Assembly (NCBI GenBank): GCA_934233745.1
Contig: CAKQGN010000011.1
Coordinates: 1 to 25,876, forward strand
Length of the DNA: 25,876 bases
Origin: an uncultured Clostridia bacterium
GTDB lineage: Bacteria; Bacillota; Clostridia; Christensenellales; CAG-917
Direction: 5' to 3'
This document shows positions 14,994 to 21,942 of the stretch, piece by piece (the stretch's first letter is position 1; every line of letters begins with the position of its first letter). A model generated the notes under the pieces. It saw only the letters and a program-made list of their open reading frames with translations. It was not told the DNA's origin and did not search any database. Position numbers and translations under genes: made by a program.

Positions 14994-15116
14994 TGCACGC
15001 TTGTGTGCAATTTCATTTGTGCTATTCGCAAATTTCACTGTCCGCAAGGACATTTTCACGCACGCTTGCGTGCATATCACTGTGCAAAATGCACAATTAT
15101 GCGACGGCATCGTCGC
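14994..15116. repeat. Tandem array of six short hairpins with ~21-base period
   Basis: Six consecutive perfect or near-perfect stem-loops occupy this interval: 14994-15009 (TGCACG/TGTGCA, one G-T pair), 15015-15033 (ATTTGTG/CGCAAAT, one G-T pair), 15039-15052 (TGTCC-GCAA-GGACA), 15060-15073 (GCACG-CTTG-CGTGC), 15081-15095 (TGTGCA-AAA-TGCACA) and 15101-15116 (GCGACG-GCAT-CGTCGC). They start 21, 24, 21, 21 and 20 bases apart. Arms differ between units yet remain complementary, while the linkers are alike (ATTTC, TTCAC, TTTTCAC, ATATCAC, ATTAT). The last hairpin lies inside the 3' end of mscS. A possible seventh is at 15121-15142. Confidence 0.75.
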
Positions 15117-15954
15117 TTTTTGTCGTTGCGTCGCTGACGACATGGACGTCGAGTTGGTTGAACGGTATCGTTATTCCGTTTTCGTCAAACGCTTTCTTCA
15201 CGTTTTCAATCATATCGAAATTGACCGTCCAATAGTCGGCGTTTTTGCACCATACTTTTGCGGAAATGTCAATGCTGCTCGAACTTTGTGCCGATACGCG
15301 AACAGACGGTTCGGGCTCTTTGAGGACAAGCTCGTTGGCATTGCAGACATTTCTGATTATGGATTTTGCTTTTTCAAAGTCATCGGAATAGGATATTGAA
15401 AATTTGAGGTCAACTCTGCGCAAATCTTTTTCGGAGAAGTTTACGACTTCGCTGGTGGAAAGTTTGCCGTTTGGCAGATACACGACCTTGTTGTCCGTTG
15501 TGCGAAGCCTGGTGTGGCAAATGCGAATATCCTCGACTGTCCCCTCATATCCGCATGCCTGAATGTAGTCGTCGTCCTTGAAAGGTCTTGTGATGAGAAT
15601 AAGCACGCCGCCCGCAAAGTTTGAGAGCGTGCCGTTGATTGCAAGCCCTACGCCGACGCCCAACGACGCTATCAGTGCTGTGATTGCGCTTGTATCTATG
15701 CCCACATAACTGACAAGTCCGAGTACGACAAGCACTTTTAGTCCCACTTTCACCACATAGCTTGCGGTTTTGTAAATCGTTTTGTCGATTTTTTTGCTTT
15801 CCTCAACCTTTTTATCGGCGCGCTTTGCGATTTTTTTACTCAGCCAATTGATGAACGCAAACGACACGATCATAATCGCAATCGCAATGAGCAACTTGAT
15901 CCCTGTGTTTGTGAGCCAGTCCTGCACGGTTTGCCACACTTGTTGCCAATCCAT
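15097..15954 (-). CDS. mscS: Small-conductance mechanosensitive channel (MscS family)
   Basis: This 285-residue membrane protein opens under membrane tension to release solutes. It has three membrane helices (about 19-38, 60-85 and 90-120). The pore helix carries the Gly/Ala pattern GVGVGLAINGTLSNFAGGVLI, followed by the beta domain with VVYLPNGKLSTSEVVNFS (157-173) and the C-terminal alpha/beta domain. Length matches E. coli MscS. The ATG at 15954 has AGGAG nine bases upstream; in-frame codons further upstream overlap the promoter. The 3' end overlaps the last unit of the hairpin array, which contributes the codons of the C-terminal SDDAVA. Confidence 0.93.
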   Translation of the reverse strand: MDWQQVWQTVQDWLTNTGIKLLIAIAIMIVSFAFINWLSKKIAKRADKKVEESKKIDKTIYKTASYVVKVGLKVLVVLGLVSYVGIDTSAITALIASLGVGVGLAINGTLSNFAGGVLILITRPFKDDDYIQACGYEGTVEDIRICHTRLRTTDNKVVYLPNGKLSTSEVVNFSEKDLRRVDLKFSISYSDDFEKAKSIIRNVCNANELVLKEPEPSVRVSAQSSSSIDISAKVWCKNADYWTVNFDMIENVKKAFDENGITIPFNQLDVHVVSDATTKSDDAVA

Positions 15955-16021
15955 AATGTAAATCTCCTGTATTCTAAAATTTTCTATGTACAAACGCAAA
16001 TAGATTGCGCATCGACAAGTG

Positions 16022-16050
16022 ATTATACCCTCAAATACACGTTTTAGCAA
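16022..16050 (-). promoter_or_regulatory. Sigma-A promoter of mscS
   Basis: On the minus strand TTGCTA (complement of 16045-16050), a 17-base spacer and a perfect TATAAT (complement of 16022-16027). Confidence 0.8.
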
Positions 16051-16346
16051 CACCTAACCTTATATTGTTCGGCGTTTAACCGATATACATCTGTGAGTGA
16101 GAGAAATGATGGAGTGGATAGGTGACGCAATCAATTGAAAAAACGGCAAACGAATATGTCTAAAAAGGTTGGAGGCTCTTGTTTTTTTCAATCACCACCT
16201 CCGCAAGTGCTATTCTCATCTTTGAAACCGACTCCGAAAATAACCAACCAAGTTCTTTATTTAGTCCGACACAGCCGCTTGCGATGCAAGCGGCTGCTAT
16301 GTTGTCGCTATTCTTTTGCGCCGTTTTTATCGGGCACAATTGAAAT
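16051..16346. other. Gene-free interval with inverted repeats
   Basis: No credible gene is visible. Two structures stand out. An 11-bp perfect hairpin, CAGCCGCTTGC at 16272-16282 with its complement at 16286-16296 (loop GAT), lies downstream of the anti-sigma gene, but no U-tract follows on either strand. A longer-range pair, ATTGAAAAAA (16134-16143) with TTTTTTCAAT (16183-16192), encloses about 40 bases that include GGAGG, with CCTCC just beyond. The first hairpin may be the 3' end structure of the sigma/anti-sigma mRNA. Confidence 0.4.
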
Positions 16347-18503
16347 TTAAGTTAAAACTTTCTCATCCTTCAAAGCTTCTTTGGTTCTTAAAACGATAGT
16401 TCCGTCCACCGCATCGATATAGTATGACCACTGCGTTTCACCGTCATTGAATACAAAGTAGAAGTACGGTGTTCTTTCAAGCTCAATCAACTCTTCGACG
16501 GTAAATGTTATACTGTTTGCAATCGCTTCCGCGAACACGTGCTCAAGTGCGATTCTTTTTGCTTTTTCAATGTAAATGTACTGTGTTTTTGAGATGATTT
16601 CGCCCGATTTTGCGTCGATTTTGTAACTGTACTGGTATTTCCCGGCATAGAATTCCAAAACCCAGCACGGACGTCCCTGATTGCGACTCAAGACTTCCGT
16701 TGTGAAAACGATTTCCAGCGACTCTCCTATATTGGCGTCCATGATTGCAATCTCTTTTGCCCTGTCCGAAGTTATGAATGTGATCGGCTCTTTATTGAGT
16801 TGAGTCGCTAGTCCGAGCGTTGCGTCGACTTTATACGTCCACTGCGTCGCTGCGTTGTTGAATACGAAGTAGAAGTACGGAGATTTGATGCCGCTTCCGA
16901 CATATTCCTCGACGGTAAACACAAGTTTTGCAAATTCGTCGTACACGCCTGCGTCTTTTGCGGCTATTTCTTTCGCCTCTCTGACGTCGATGTGATAATC
17001 GAAATAGAATACCTCGCCCGATTTTGCGTCGACCTTGACGCTGTATTGAAACTCTTTTGTATAGAATTCCATCACCCAGCACGGACGACCTTGATTGCGA
17101 CTAAGCTCTTCCTTGGTGAAAACGGCATCTTCGGCTTTTACGTTTGCATGCTTCAATGCAATGTCTTTTGCTTCTTCAAGCGAAATAAACAATGCACCTT
17201 CGCTTTTTTCAAGGATAATTCCAAGGGTTGCGTCGACTTTATACGTCCATTGCGTTTTTCCGTTGTTGAAGACGAAATAGAAGTACGGGGTTTTGATGCC
17301 GCCTCCGACATACTCCTCGACGGTAAACACAAGTTTTGCAAATTCGTCGTACACGCCTGCGTCTTTTGCGGCTATTTCTTTCGCCTCTCTGACGTCGATG
17401 TGATAATCGAAATAGAATACCTCACCCGATTTTGCGTCGACCTTGACGCTGTATTGAAACTCTTTTGTATAGAATTCCAAAATCCAGCACGGACGACCTT
17501 GATTGCGACTAAGCTCTTCCTTGGTGAAAACGACTTTTTCTTCGGATTCGGTATTCACGTTCGCAAACTTCAACGCGATTTCTTTTGCTTCTTCAAGCGA
17601 AATAAAGAACACTATATTGCTTTTTTCAATGATCGCGCCGCTCGTTGCGTCGATACGGTAAGTCCACTCGACGTGTCTGTCGTTGAAAACAAGACGATAA
17701 TACGGAGTTTTTATTCCGCCGTCGACAAGGATAGCCTCGGTGAAAGTGACTCTGTTGACACAGCCCGAATCTTTCAGAGCAATTTGTTTTGCGCGCAGAA
17801 TGCCGATAAACCTTGTGGAAAGAACTTTTGAATCTACGTTTTCTTGCAGATCGACCAACTCGTCCAGCGGGAGTTGCGCCAGTTCTTCCACCGTCAGACC
17901 GGTGACTTTCGACGCTTCTTCGATAAGTTTTGCCTTGCCCTCGGACACGCTGTATTTTTGAGCTATTTCGGCTGTTTCTTTGCTTTCCGCCTCGTTGACA
18001 TACACCAATGTGTTCACCGCATTGGTTTCTTCAAGAGCGGACTGCACGTTCGCTGCCACCGAATTTCTGAGCTTCTTGTTCTCGCTCAGCTGTTTGTTGA
18101 ATGAGACCAAAACGGTGTCGTTTCTGTCCATATAACCGCCCGCCTTGTACGCCGAGATAGTTATCATGATTGCGGTTCTCAAATCTTGTCCTTTCAGCGT
18201 TGATGCGCCAAGGACGTTTTCTGCGTCGTCGTTCAGGAAGCGCACCGCTTTTACGCTACCGTTTCTTGCGATAGTAAACTCGACTCCGGGATTGATTTCC
18301 ATCGTGACCTTTCCCGCTTCTTTATTGCCGAGCGACAACGGCGTCGCGACACTTATGCAAATCACCAACACCAAACACGCCGCCAACAGCGCAAACCACT
18401 GAGGTTTGACCTTTTTCTTTTGCGCTCTCGCTTCGGGTTTTGCTTCTGTAATCAAATCATCGTCGATCTGACCGATTGCGTTCAACAATTTTTCCTTCTT
18501 CAT
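16347..18503 (-). CDS. Membrane anti-sigma-like protein with RsgI-like segment and seven PepSY-like repeats
   Basis: This 718-residue protein probably controls the adjacent ECF sigma factor. It has a short cytoplasmic N-terminus (1-35), one membrane helix (about 36-56), and an extracytoplasmic segment beginning VTMEINPGVEFTIARNGSVKAVRFLN (66-91) that resembles the conserved central domain of RsgI-type anti-sigma factors. From about 236 to 715 it has seven tandem PepSY-like repeats of roughly 65-70 residues. Two types alternate: one with RNQGRPCWxxEFY, the other with TPYFYFVFN and TQWTYKVDA. Two successive A-B pairs (136 residues) are nearly identical. Its ATG overlaps the sigma stop by four bases (ATGA), so translation is coupled. 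The PepSY domains may sense or inhibit an external ligand or protease. The ligand is unknown. Confidence 0.8.
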   Translation of the reverse strand: MKKEKLLNAIGQIDDDLITEAKPEARAQKKKVKPQWFALLAACLVLVICISVATPLSLGNKEAGKVTMEINPGVEFTIARNGSVKAVRFLNDDAENVLGASTLKGQDLRTAIMITISAYKAGGYMDRNDTVLVSFNKQLSENKKLRNSVAANVQSALEETNAVNTLVYVNEAESKETAEIAQKYSVSEGKAKLIEEASKVTGLTVEELAQLPLDELVDLQENVDSKVLSTRFIGILRAKQIALKDSGCVNRVTFTEAILVDGGIKTPYYRLVFNDRHVEWTYRIDATSGAIIEKSNIVFFISLEEAKEIALKFANVNTESEEKVVFTKEELSRNQGRPCWILEFYTKEFQYSVKVDAKSGEVFYFDYHIDVREAKEIAAKDAGVYDEFAKLVFTVEEYVGGGIKTPYFYFVFNNGKTQWTYKVDATLGIILEKSEGALFISLEEAKDIALKHANVKAEDAVFTKEELSRNQGRPCWVMEFYTKEFQYSVKVDAKSGEVFYFDYHIDVREAKEIAAKDAGVYDEFAKLVFTVEEYVGSGIKSPYFYFVFNNAATQWTYKVDATLGLATQLNKEPITFITSDRAKEIAIMDANIGESLEIVFTTEVLSRNQGRPCWVLEFYAGKYQYSYKIDAKSGEIISKTQYIYIEKAKRIALEHVFAEAIANSITFTVEELIELERTPYFYFVFNDGETQWSYYIDAVDGTIVLRTKEALKDEKVLT
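16911..17532 (-). repeat. Recent 408-bp tandem duplication inside the PepSY array
   Basis: Positions 16911-17124 and 17319-17532 align over 214 bases with four mismatches by eye, at an offset of exactly 408 bases (136 codons). The intervening parts are also related but more diverged. The identity extends through synonymous sites, so the copies arose or were homogenised very recently. Confidence 0.9.
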
Positions 18504-19060
18504 AGGTAGATTTCCTCCTTTTCGAGATTCTGTTTGAGTTCGACGCGCATACGATACAAAATGGATTTGACTTTGCTTTCGCTCATATTGTGCATTTCGG
18601 AGATTTCGCGAATCGGATACATATACCAGTATCTTTGCACGAATAAATTGCGTTTCGTCTTGTGTTGGGCGCGCAAAAAGCGGTTTATAACCGACACCAA
18701 ATGCGCTTCGTCAAGTGCCTGTTCAACGCCCTTGATATCGGGAATGCAGTTTTCAACCTCGGACAAAACGATTTCGATCTGCCCCTTCCCGCGCTTGGAC
18801 GTCTTGTGGCGATTGTAGCGATTGATGGCAAGATTGCGAGTGATTTTTCCGAGAAATGCCGTCAGATTGTCGGGTTTTTTTGGAGGGATACCGTTCCAGG
18901 CGCCAAGGTAGGTATCGTTGACACATTCTTCTGCATCCAAGTGATTGAAAAGAATGTTGTAAGCGATCGTATGACAGTATTTCCCGTACTTATCCGCAGT
19001 TACGGATATTGCACTCTCGTGTCGCTCCCAAAACAATTCGATAATTCTTTTGTCGTCCAT
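18500..19060 (-). CDS. ECF-type sigma-70 family RNA polymerase sigma factor
   Basis: This 186-residue protein has sigma region 2 (about 1-90), with DAEECVNDTYLGAWNGIPP and LTAFLGKITRNLAINRYN, and region 4 near the C-terminus (about 135-180), with the helix-turn-helix YPIREISEMHNMSESKVKSILYRMRVELK. It lacks regions 1 and 3, as expected for ECF sigmas. The ATG at 19060 is chosen because AGGAGA lies just upstream (complement of about 19067-19072); the frame extends to 19081 without such a site. It overlaps the anti-sigma-like gene by four bases. Its target promoters are unknown, though autoregulation is common for such pairs. Confidence 0.92.
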   Translation of the reverse strand: MDDKRIIELFWERHESAISVTADKYGKYCHTIAYNILFNHLDAEECVNDTYLGAWNGIPPKKPDNLTAFLGKITRNLAINRYNRHKTSKRGKGQIEIVLSEVENCIPDIKGVEQALDEAHLVSVINRFLRAQHKTKRNLFVQRYWYMYPIREISEMHNMSESKVKSILYRMRVELKQNLEKEEIYL

Positions 19061-19207
19061 ATTGAATCTCCTTTGTTGCAATAAAAACCGCGCTTTGCAA
19101 TTTCAATAACAACAATCGTTCGCGTCTCACCTATAAAGACAGCAAAAAAGCAGCGATGTTGCGTGAAAGTTCAAAATTTTCAAATTTTTTCACCCTTTTC
19201 AAGTTTT

Positions 19208-19236
19208 ATTATAGTTAAATGCGAAGTTATCGGCAA
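19208..19236 (-). promoter_or_regulatory. Predicted promoter of the sigma/anti-sigma operon
   Basis: On the minus strand TTGCCG (complement of 19231-19236), a 17-base spacer and TATAAT (complement of 19208-19213). This is a housekeeping-type promoter, leaving a leader of about 140 bases before the sigma ATG. A separate ECF-type autoregulatory promoter was not recognised. Confidence 0.65.
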
Positions 19237-19392
19237 GACTTTTTTGCCGTACCCTCCGCTTCTCGCCGTGCTACAATCGCAAACGGAAGGCTATAAATCG
19301 GACAAAAACAGCACCGGCGATACCCGCAAAACAATAATTATTCGGTTGTATCGGGTGAAAGCAAAACTTAAATCGGACGCCGGAAAAATCAC

Positions 19393-19690
19393 TTGAACAA
19401 AAAAAACCTCGGTTTAATATCGGAGTTCGTTTTTTATCCGTGGCGGAGGCTTACGGTACAAGCCGTCTACAACTCAAACGACCGCCACGTTTCTAAATAT
19501 GTTTATTTCACCACACGCAACAGGACTCACCCGACAGCGAGCGGAAATGCTTGCATTTTGCAGCGACGCGTGCAGTGTGACCGCAGGGCACAGCCATGCA
19601 TCGCATGGTGACGGCGATATGCCGTCAAGTTCGAGTCTGTCTGCCGACATAGCATAAGAAAAGCCCTACTGTTTAGTAGGGTTTTTAGGT
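19393..19690 (+). ncRNA. Candidate structured non-coding RNA with own promoter and terminator
   Basis: TTGAAC (19393-19398), a 16-base spacer and TAATAT (19415-19420) predict a start near 19427; an intrinsic terminator ends at about 19686. The ~260-base product has no convincing ORF but is dense in pairing. An 8-bp stem (19439-19446 with 19482-19489) encloses a GGCTT/AAGCC hairpin (19448-19464). Then come consecutive hairpins at 19545-19558 (AAATG-CTTG-CATTT), 19559-19574, 19576-19592, 19594-19608 (CCATGC/GCATGG) and 19609-19627 (TGACGGC/GCCGTCA), and a T-loop-like TTCGAGT at 19630-19636. It is not tmRNA, SRP RNA or RNase P by any landmark I know. It could be a family such as raiA, which I cannot test here. 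Confidence 0.6.
19664..19686 (+). terminator. Intrinsic terminator of the candidate ncRNA
   Basis: A 7-bp perfect stem CCCTACT/AGTAGGG (19664-19670 with 19675-19681) with a GTTT loop and a following T-run on the plus strand. No plus-strand protein gene precedes it for several kilobases. Confidence 0.88.
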
Positions 19691-19731
19691 ACTGGCTATA
19701 AAGTACGAAATAGCTACACTATCATTCCCGT

Positions 19732-20139
19732 TTACAGCCCCTCATTTTTGAATGCCACCTGCCATTCATTTACTATTTTATCAAATTCATCGTTTCGATA
19801 CGCTTTAGGGACATAAAGATATTTGACTTCGCCATACTTGTACATCATTACGGCATACGCATACGCAAAGGCATCCATCTCCATATCTTGCAAGAAATAG
19901 TCCGTATTCTCTTTACCTTCTTTATTCAAAGCGGTTACATAGTTATCCTCTTCCTCCGACCACTTCTTTGCCAACTCCGCATTATTACACTTTGTTGGAT
20001 CTTTTCGATAATCTTCAATTTCTAAATGTTGATAGATATGGCGTATTTCGTGTAGAAGAAAATATTCAATATGTAACGGTTATAATCTCTTTAGAGCATC
20101 CGAAACAAGCAAAAGAATCAGAATGGATATTTTTTTCAT
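19732..20139 (-). pseudogene. Interrupted HExxH metallopeptidase-like gene
   Basis: An ATG at 20139 with a good AAGGAG ribosome binding site begins a hydrophobic, signal-like N-terminus (MKKISILILLLVS). At codon 20 there is a TAA (20080-20082). The same frame then continues without another stop to 19732, encoding FLLHEIRHIYQH (an HExxH zinc-protease motif) and later DYFLQDMEMDAFAYAYAVMM, whose acidic residues could provide the third zinc ligand. The full interval is exactly 136 codons. The simplest reading is a gene broken by one nonsense mutation, possibly with a deletion near the junction, since a catalytic motif this close to the N-terminus is unusual. An internal restart at TTG 19974 would lose HExxH. 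It lies 51 bases after trxA. The family is not identified with certainty. Confidence 0.65.
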
Positions 20140-20190
20140 ATTCAGTTCTCCTTTTGGAAACAGCATTAATTGAAAAAGAGTTGTCCGTGT

Positions 20191-20508
20191 CTATAAAAGT
20201 TTTTTTATCGTCTTTTCGATTTTCTCTTTTGACCGAACGCCTATAAGCGACTTTTCGGGTTTGCCGTTTACGAAAAACAACAATGCCGGAATGCTCATAA
20301 TGCCGTATTTTACCGCAAGATTTTCGTTTCTATCGACGTCTATTTTTACGATTTTGATTTTCTCCGCGTATTCTATTGCGATTTCCTCTATCGTCGGCAT
20401 TAAAGCCTTGCACGGTCCGCACCACTCGGCATAAAAATCTACGAGTACGGGAGTTTCGGATTGCAAAACATCTTCTTTGAAATTCTTTTCGTCAACGATT
20501 ACCGTCAT
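20191..20508 (-). CDS. trxA: Thioredoxin
   Basis: This 105-residue cytosolic thiol-disulfide oxidoreductase carries the classical FYAEWCGPCKALMP active site (Cys30 and Cys33) and the cis-Pro segment SIPALLFF near residue 74. Length is typical. GGAG precedes the ATG. It is the third gene of a ccdA-tlpA-trxA unit, with four bases separating it from tlpA, so it may feed electrons to CcdA for transfer across the membrane. Other thioredoxins may exist elsewhere, so the symbol denotes the family. Confidence 0.95.
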   Translation of the reverse strand: MTVIVDEKNFKEDVLQSETPVLVDFYAEWCGPCKALMPTIEEIAIEYAEKIKIVKIDVDRNENLAVKYGIMSIPALLFFVNGKPEKSLIGVRSKEKIEKTIKKLL

Positions 20509-20512
20509 TTTT

Positions 20513-21067
20513 TTATTCTCCTTGTTTCAAAAGTTCCGCCACATACGATTTAAGGACGATTTCGCTCATCGCCCCGACCTGCGACTTCCTTACTTTTCCC
20601 TGTGCGTCGATGAATACCGTTACGGGAATACTCGACACGTTATATGTGCTCGCCGCTGTTCCCGTATTGTCGAAATACAACGGGAAAGAGTAGTTTTCTT
20701 TCTGCACAAATCTCTTGACCTTGGTTTCGGTTTCGCCAGACAAAAGATTTACCATCAGAAAATGCACTTGCCCTTCGTTTTCTTTTGCCACTTTATCGAA
20801 AGCGGGCAATTCGCTCCTGCAAGGGCCGCACCACGACGCCCAGAAGTTTATGACTATGGGCTTGCCGATAAAATCGGAAAGTTTAACTTCTTTGCCGTTT
20901 ACGTCCGTCACCGTAAAATCCTTATAATCACCCTTTTGTTCCGTTCCGAGAGTCCCCGTATCGGGCGGATTTTTCTCCGATAATTTTTTGTATCCGAAAT
21001 ATCCGCCGACAACGACGCCCGCAAACAACAAGATACTCAAAACCGTAATAATTATTTTCTTTGTCAT
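20513..21067 (-). CDS. TlpA/ResA-like membrane-anchored thioredoxin
   Basis: This 184-residue protein has an N-terminal membrane anchor (about 4-26), a short linker, and a TlpA-type domain with NFWASWCGPCRSELPAF (active-site Cys80 and Cys83) and the cis-Pro segment VSSIPVTVFIDAQGKV. It would face outward and keep extracytoplasmic thiols reduced, receiving electrons from CcdA. The GGAGGTGTGAT ribosome binding site is strong. It lies between ccdA (11 bases upstream) and trxA (4 bases downstream), consistent with a single transmembrane thiol relay. No cytochrome c genes are in the window, so a role in cytochrome maturation is not implied. Confidence 0.92.
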   Translation of the reverse strand: MTKKIIITVLSILLFAGVVVGGYFGYKKLSEKNPPDTGTLGTEQKGDYKDFTVTDVNGKEVKLSDFIGKPIVINFWASWCGPCRSELPAFDKVAKENEGQVHFLMVNLLSGETETKVKRFVQKENYSFPLYFDNTGTAASTYNVSSIPVTVFIDAQGKVRKSQVGAMSEIVLKSYVAELLKQGE

Positions 21068-21078
21068 ATCACACCTCC

Positions 21079-21942
21079 TTACGCTAAAATTGCGCCGAGT
21101 TTATCCATAACTCCCGCGGCCAAAAGAATACCCATCACGATAAGCAAGCTGCCGCTTACGATTTTTATGACTTTATAGTGCTTTTTTATAAACGTGAAAA
21201 GCCGTTTCAGTTTATCCGTCAAAAGTGCGGTAAGCACAAACGGTATGCCCAGCCCCAACGAATAGCAAAGAAGCAACAACACACCTTTTACGACTGTTCC
21301 CGCCGTTGAAGCAAGCGCAAGTGCCGAGCCTAAAAATGCACCGGTACACGGGCCTACTCCCACCGAAAACACGATACCGAACAGAAATGCCGAAAATACC
21401 GTGTCCGCTTTTCTCGCTTTTTTCAGACCTTTGAAAAAAGGAAGATTGAAAAGTCCGACATAAGACAGTCCGAATATGATTACGATTATGCCGGCGACGA
21501 TATTGACTACGGTTTTGTATTTGGTCAGAAATCCGCCGACGAGTCCCACAAGTCCGCCGAAGAAAACAAACATCAGCGTAAAACCGAGAACAAACGAAAG
21601 CGCACGCACGATAACTTTGCCGTTTATTTTGCGTTTTTTTACTTTCTTAGGCTGCACATCCACCGTTGCGACAATGTTTTCGTCTGCCGTTGCGACAATG
21701 TTTTCGTCTGCCGTTACAACAATGTTTTCGTCTGCCGTTACAACAATGTTTTCGTCTGCCGTTACAACAATGTTTTCGTCTGCCGTTACAACAATGTTTT
21801 CGTCCGTCGTTCCCTTTGTTTGTGTATTCCCCTCTTCATCGTCGCTGCCGACAAAATACGAAAGATACAACGGTATCATAGGCAAAAGGCAAGGGGAAAT
21901 AAACGACGCAAGCCCTTCCAGAAACGTTAATAGATACTGCAT
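21079..21942 (-). CDS. ccdA: CcdA-type transmembrane thiol-disulfide transporter with repeat insertion
   Basis: This 287-residue polytopic membrane protein passes reducing equivalents from cytosolic thioredoxin to extracytoplasmic partners. The two redox cysteines are present: Cys18 in FISPCLLPMIPLYLSY of helix 1 and Cys199 in VGVGPCTGAFLGSAL. About six helices are visible. Between helices 1 and 2 is an acidic insertion (about 34-96) built from six copies of an eight-residue unit (DENIVVTA and variants), followed by the basic stretch KKVKKRK. The family is normally about 220-240 residues, so the insertion accounts for the excess length. GGAGG precedes the ATG. It is first in an operon with tlpA and trxA. 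Confidence 0.93.
   Translation of the reverse strand: MQYLLTFLEGLASFISPCLLPMIPLYLSYFVGSDDEEGNTQTKGTTDENIVVTADENIVVTADENIVVTADENIVVTADENIVATADENIVATVDVQPKKVKKRKINGKVIVRALSFVLGFTLMFVFFGGLVGLVGGFLTKYKTVVNIVAGIIVIIFGLSYVGLFNLPFFKGLKKARKADTVFSAFLFGIVFSVGVGPCTGAFLGSALALASTAGTVVKGVLLLLCYSLGLGIPFVLTALLTDKLKRLFTFIKKHYKVIKIVSGSLLIVMGILLAAGVMDKLGAILA
21662..21804 (-). repeat. 24-bp minisatellite within ccdA
   Basis: Five full 24-base units starting at 21676, 21700, 21724, 21748 and 21772, flanked by partial units (from 21662 and to about 21804). Four of the units are nearly or exactly identical; one has GCGACAAT instead of ACAACAAT. Each unit is eight codons, so copy-number change keeps the frame. Confidence 0.95.

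Noticed and set aside
14994..15116. CRISPR array
   Set aside because: Units of about 21 bases are themselves hairpins with varying arms. There is no conserved repeat with unique spacers and no cas gene.
16135..16350. Possible 71-codon plus-strand gene
   Set aside because: It begins with TTG, has no ribosome binding site, includes a perfect 11-bp hairpin and runs into the 3' end of the anti-sigma gene.
19600..19660. tRNA-like or tmRNA-like 3' end (TTCGAGT followed by a short stem)
   Set aside because: The bases flanking the T-loop-like heptamer do not form a proper 5-bp T-stem and there is no acceptor partner or CCA, so it is not called a tRNA or tmRNA.
19968..20246. Plus-strand 92-codon frame over the broken HExxH gene
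   Set aside because: The minus-strand frame carries a metallopeptidase motif and a good ribosome binding site; the plus-strand frame shows neither.
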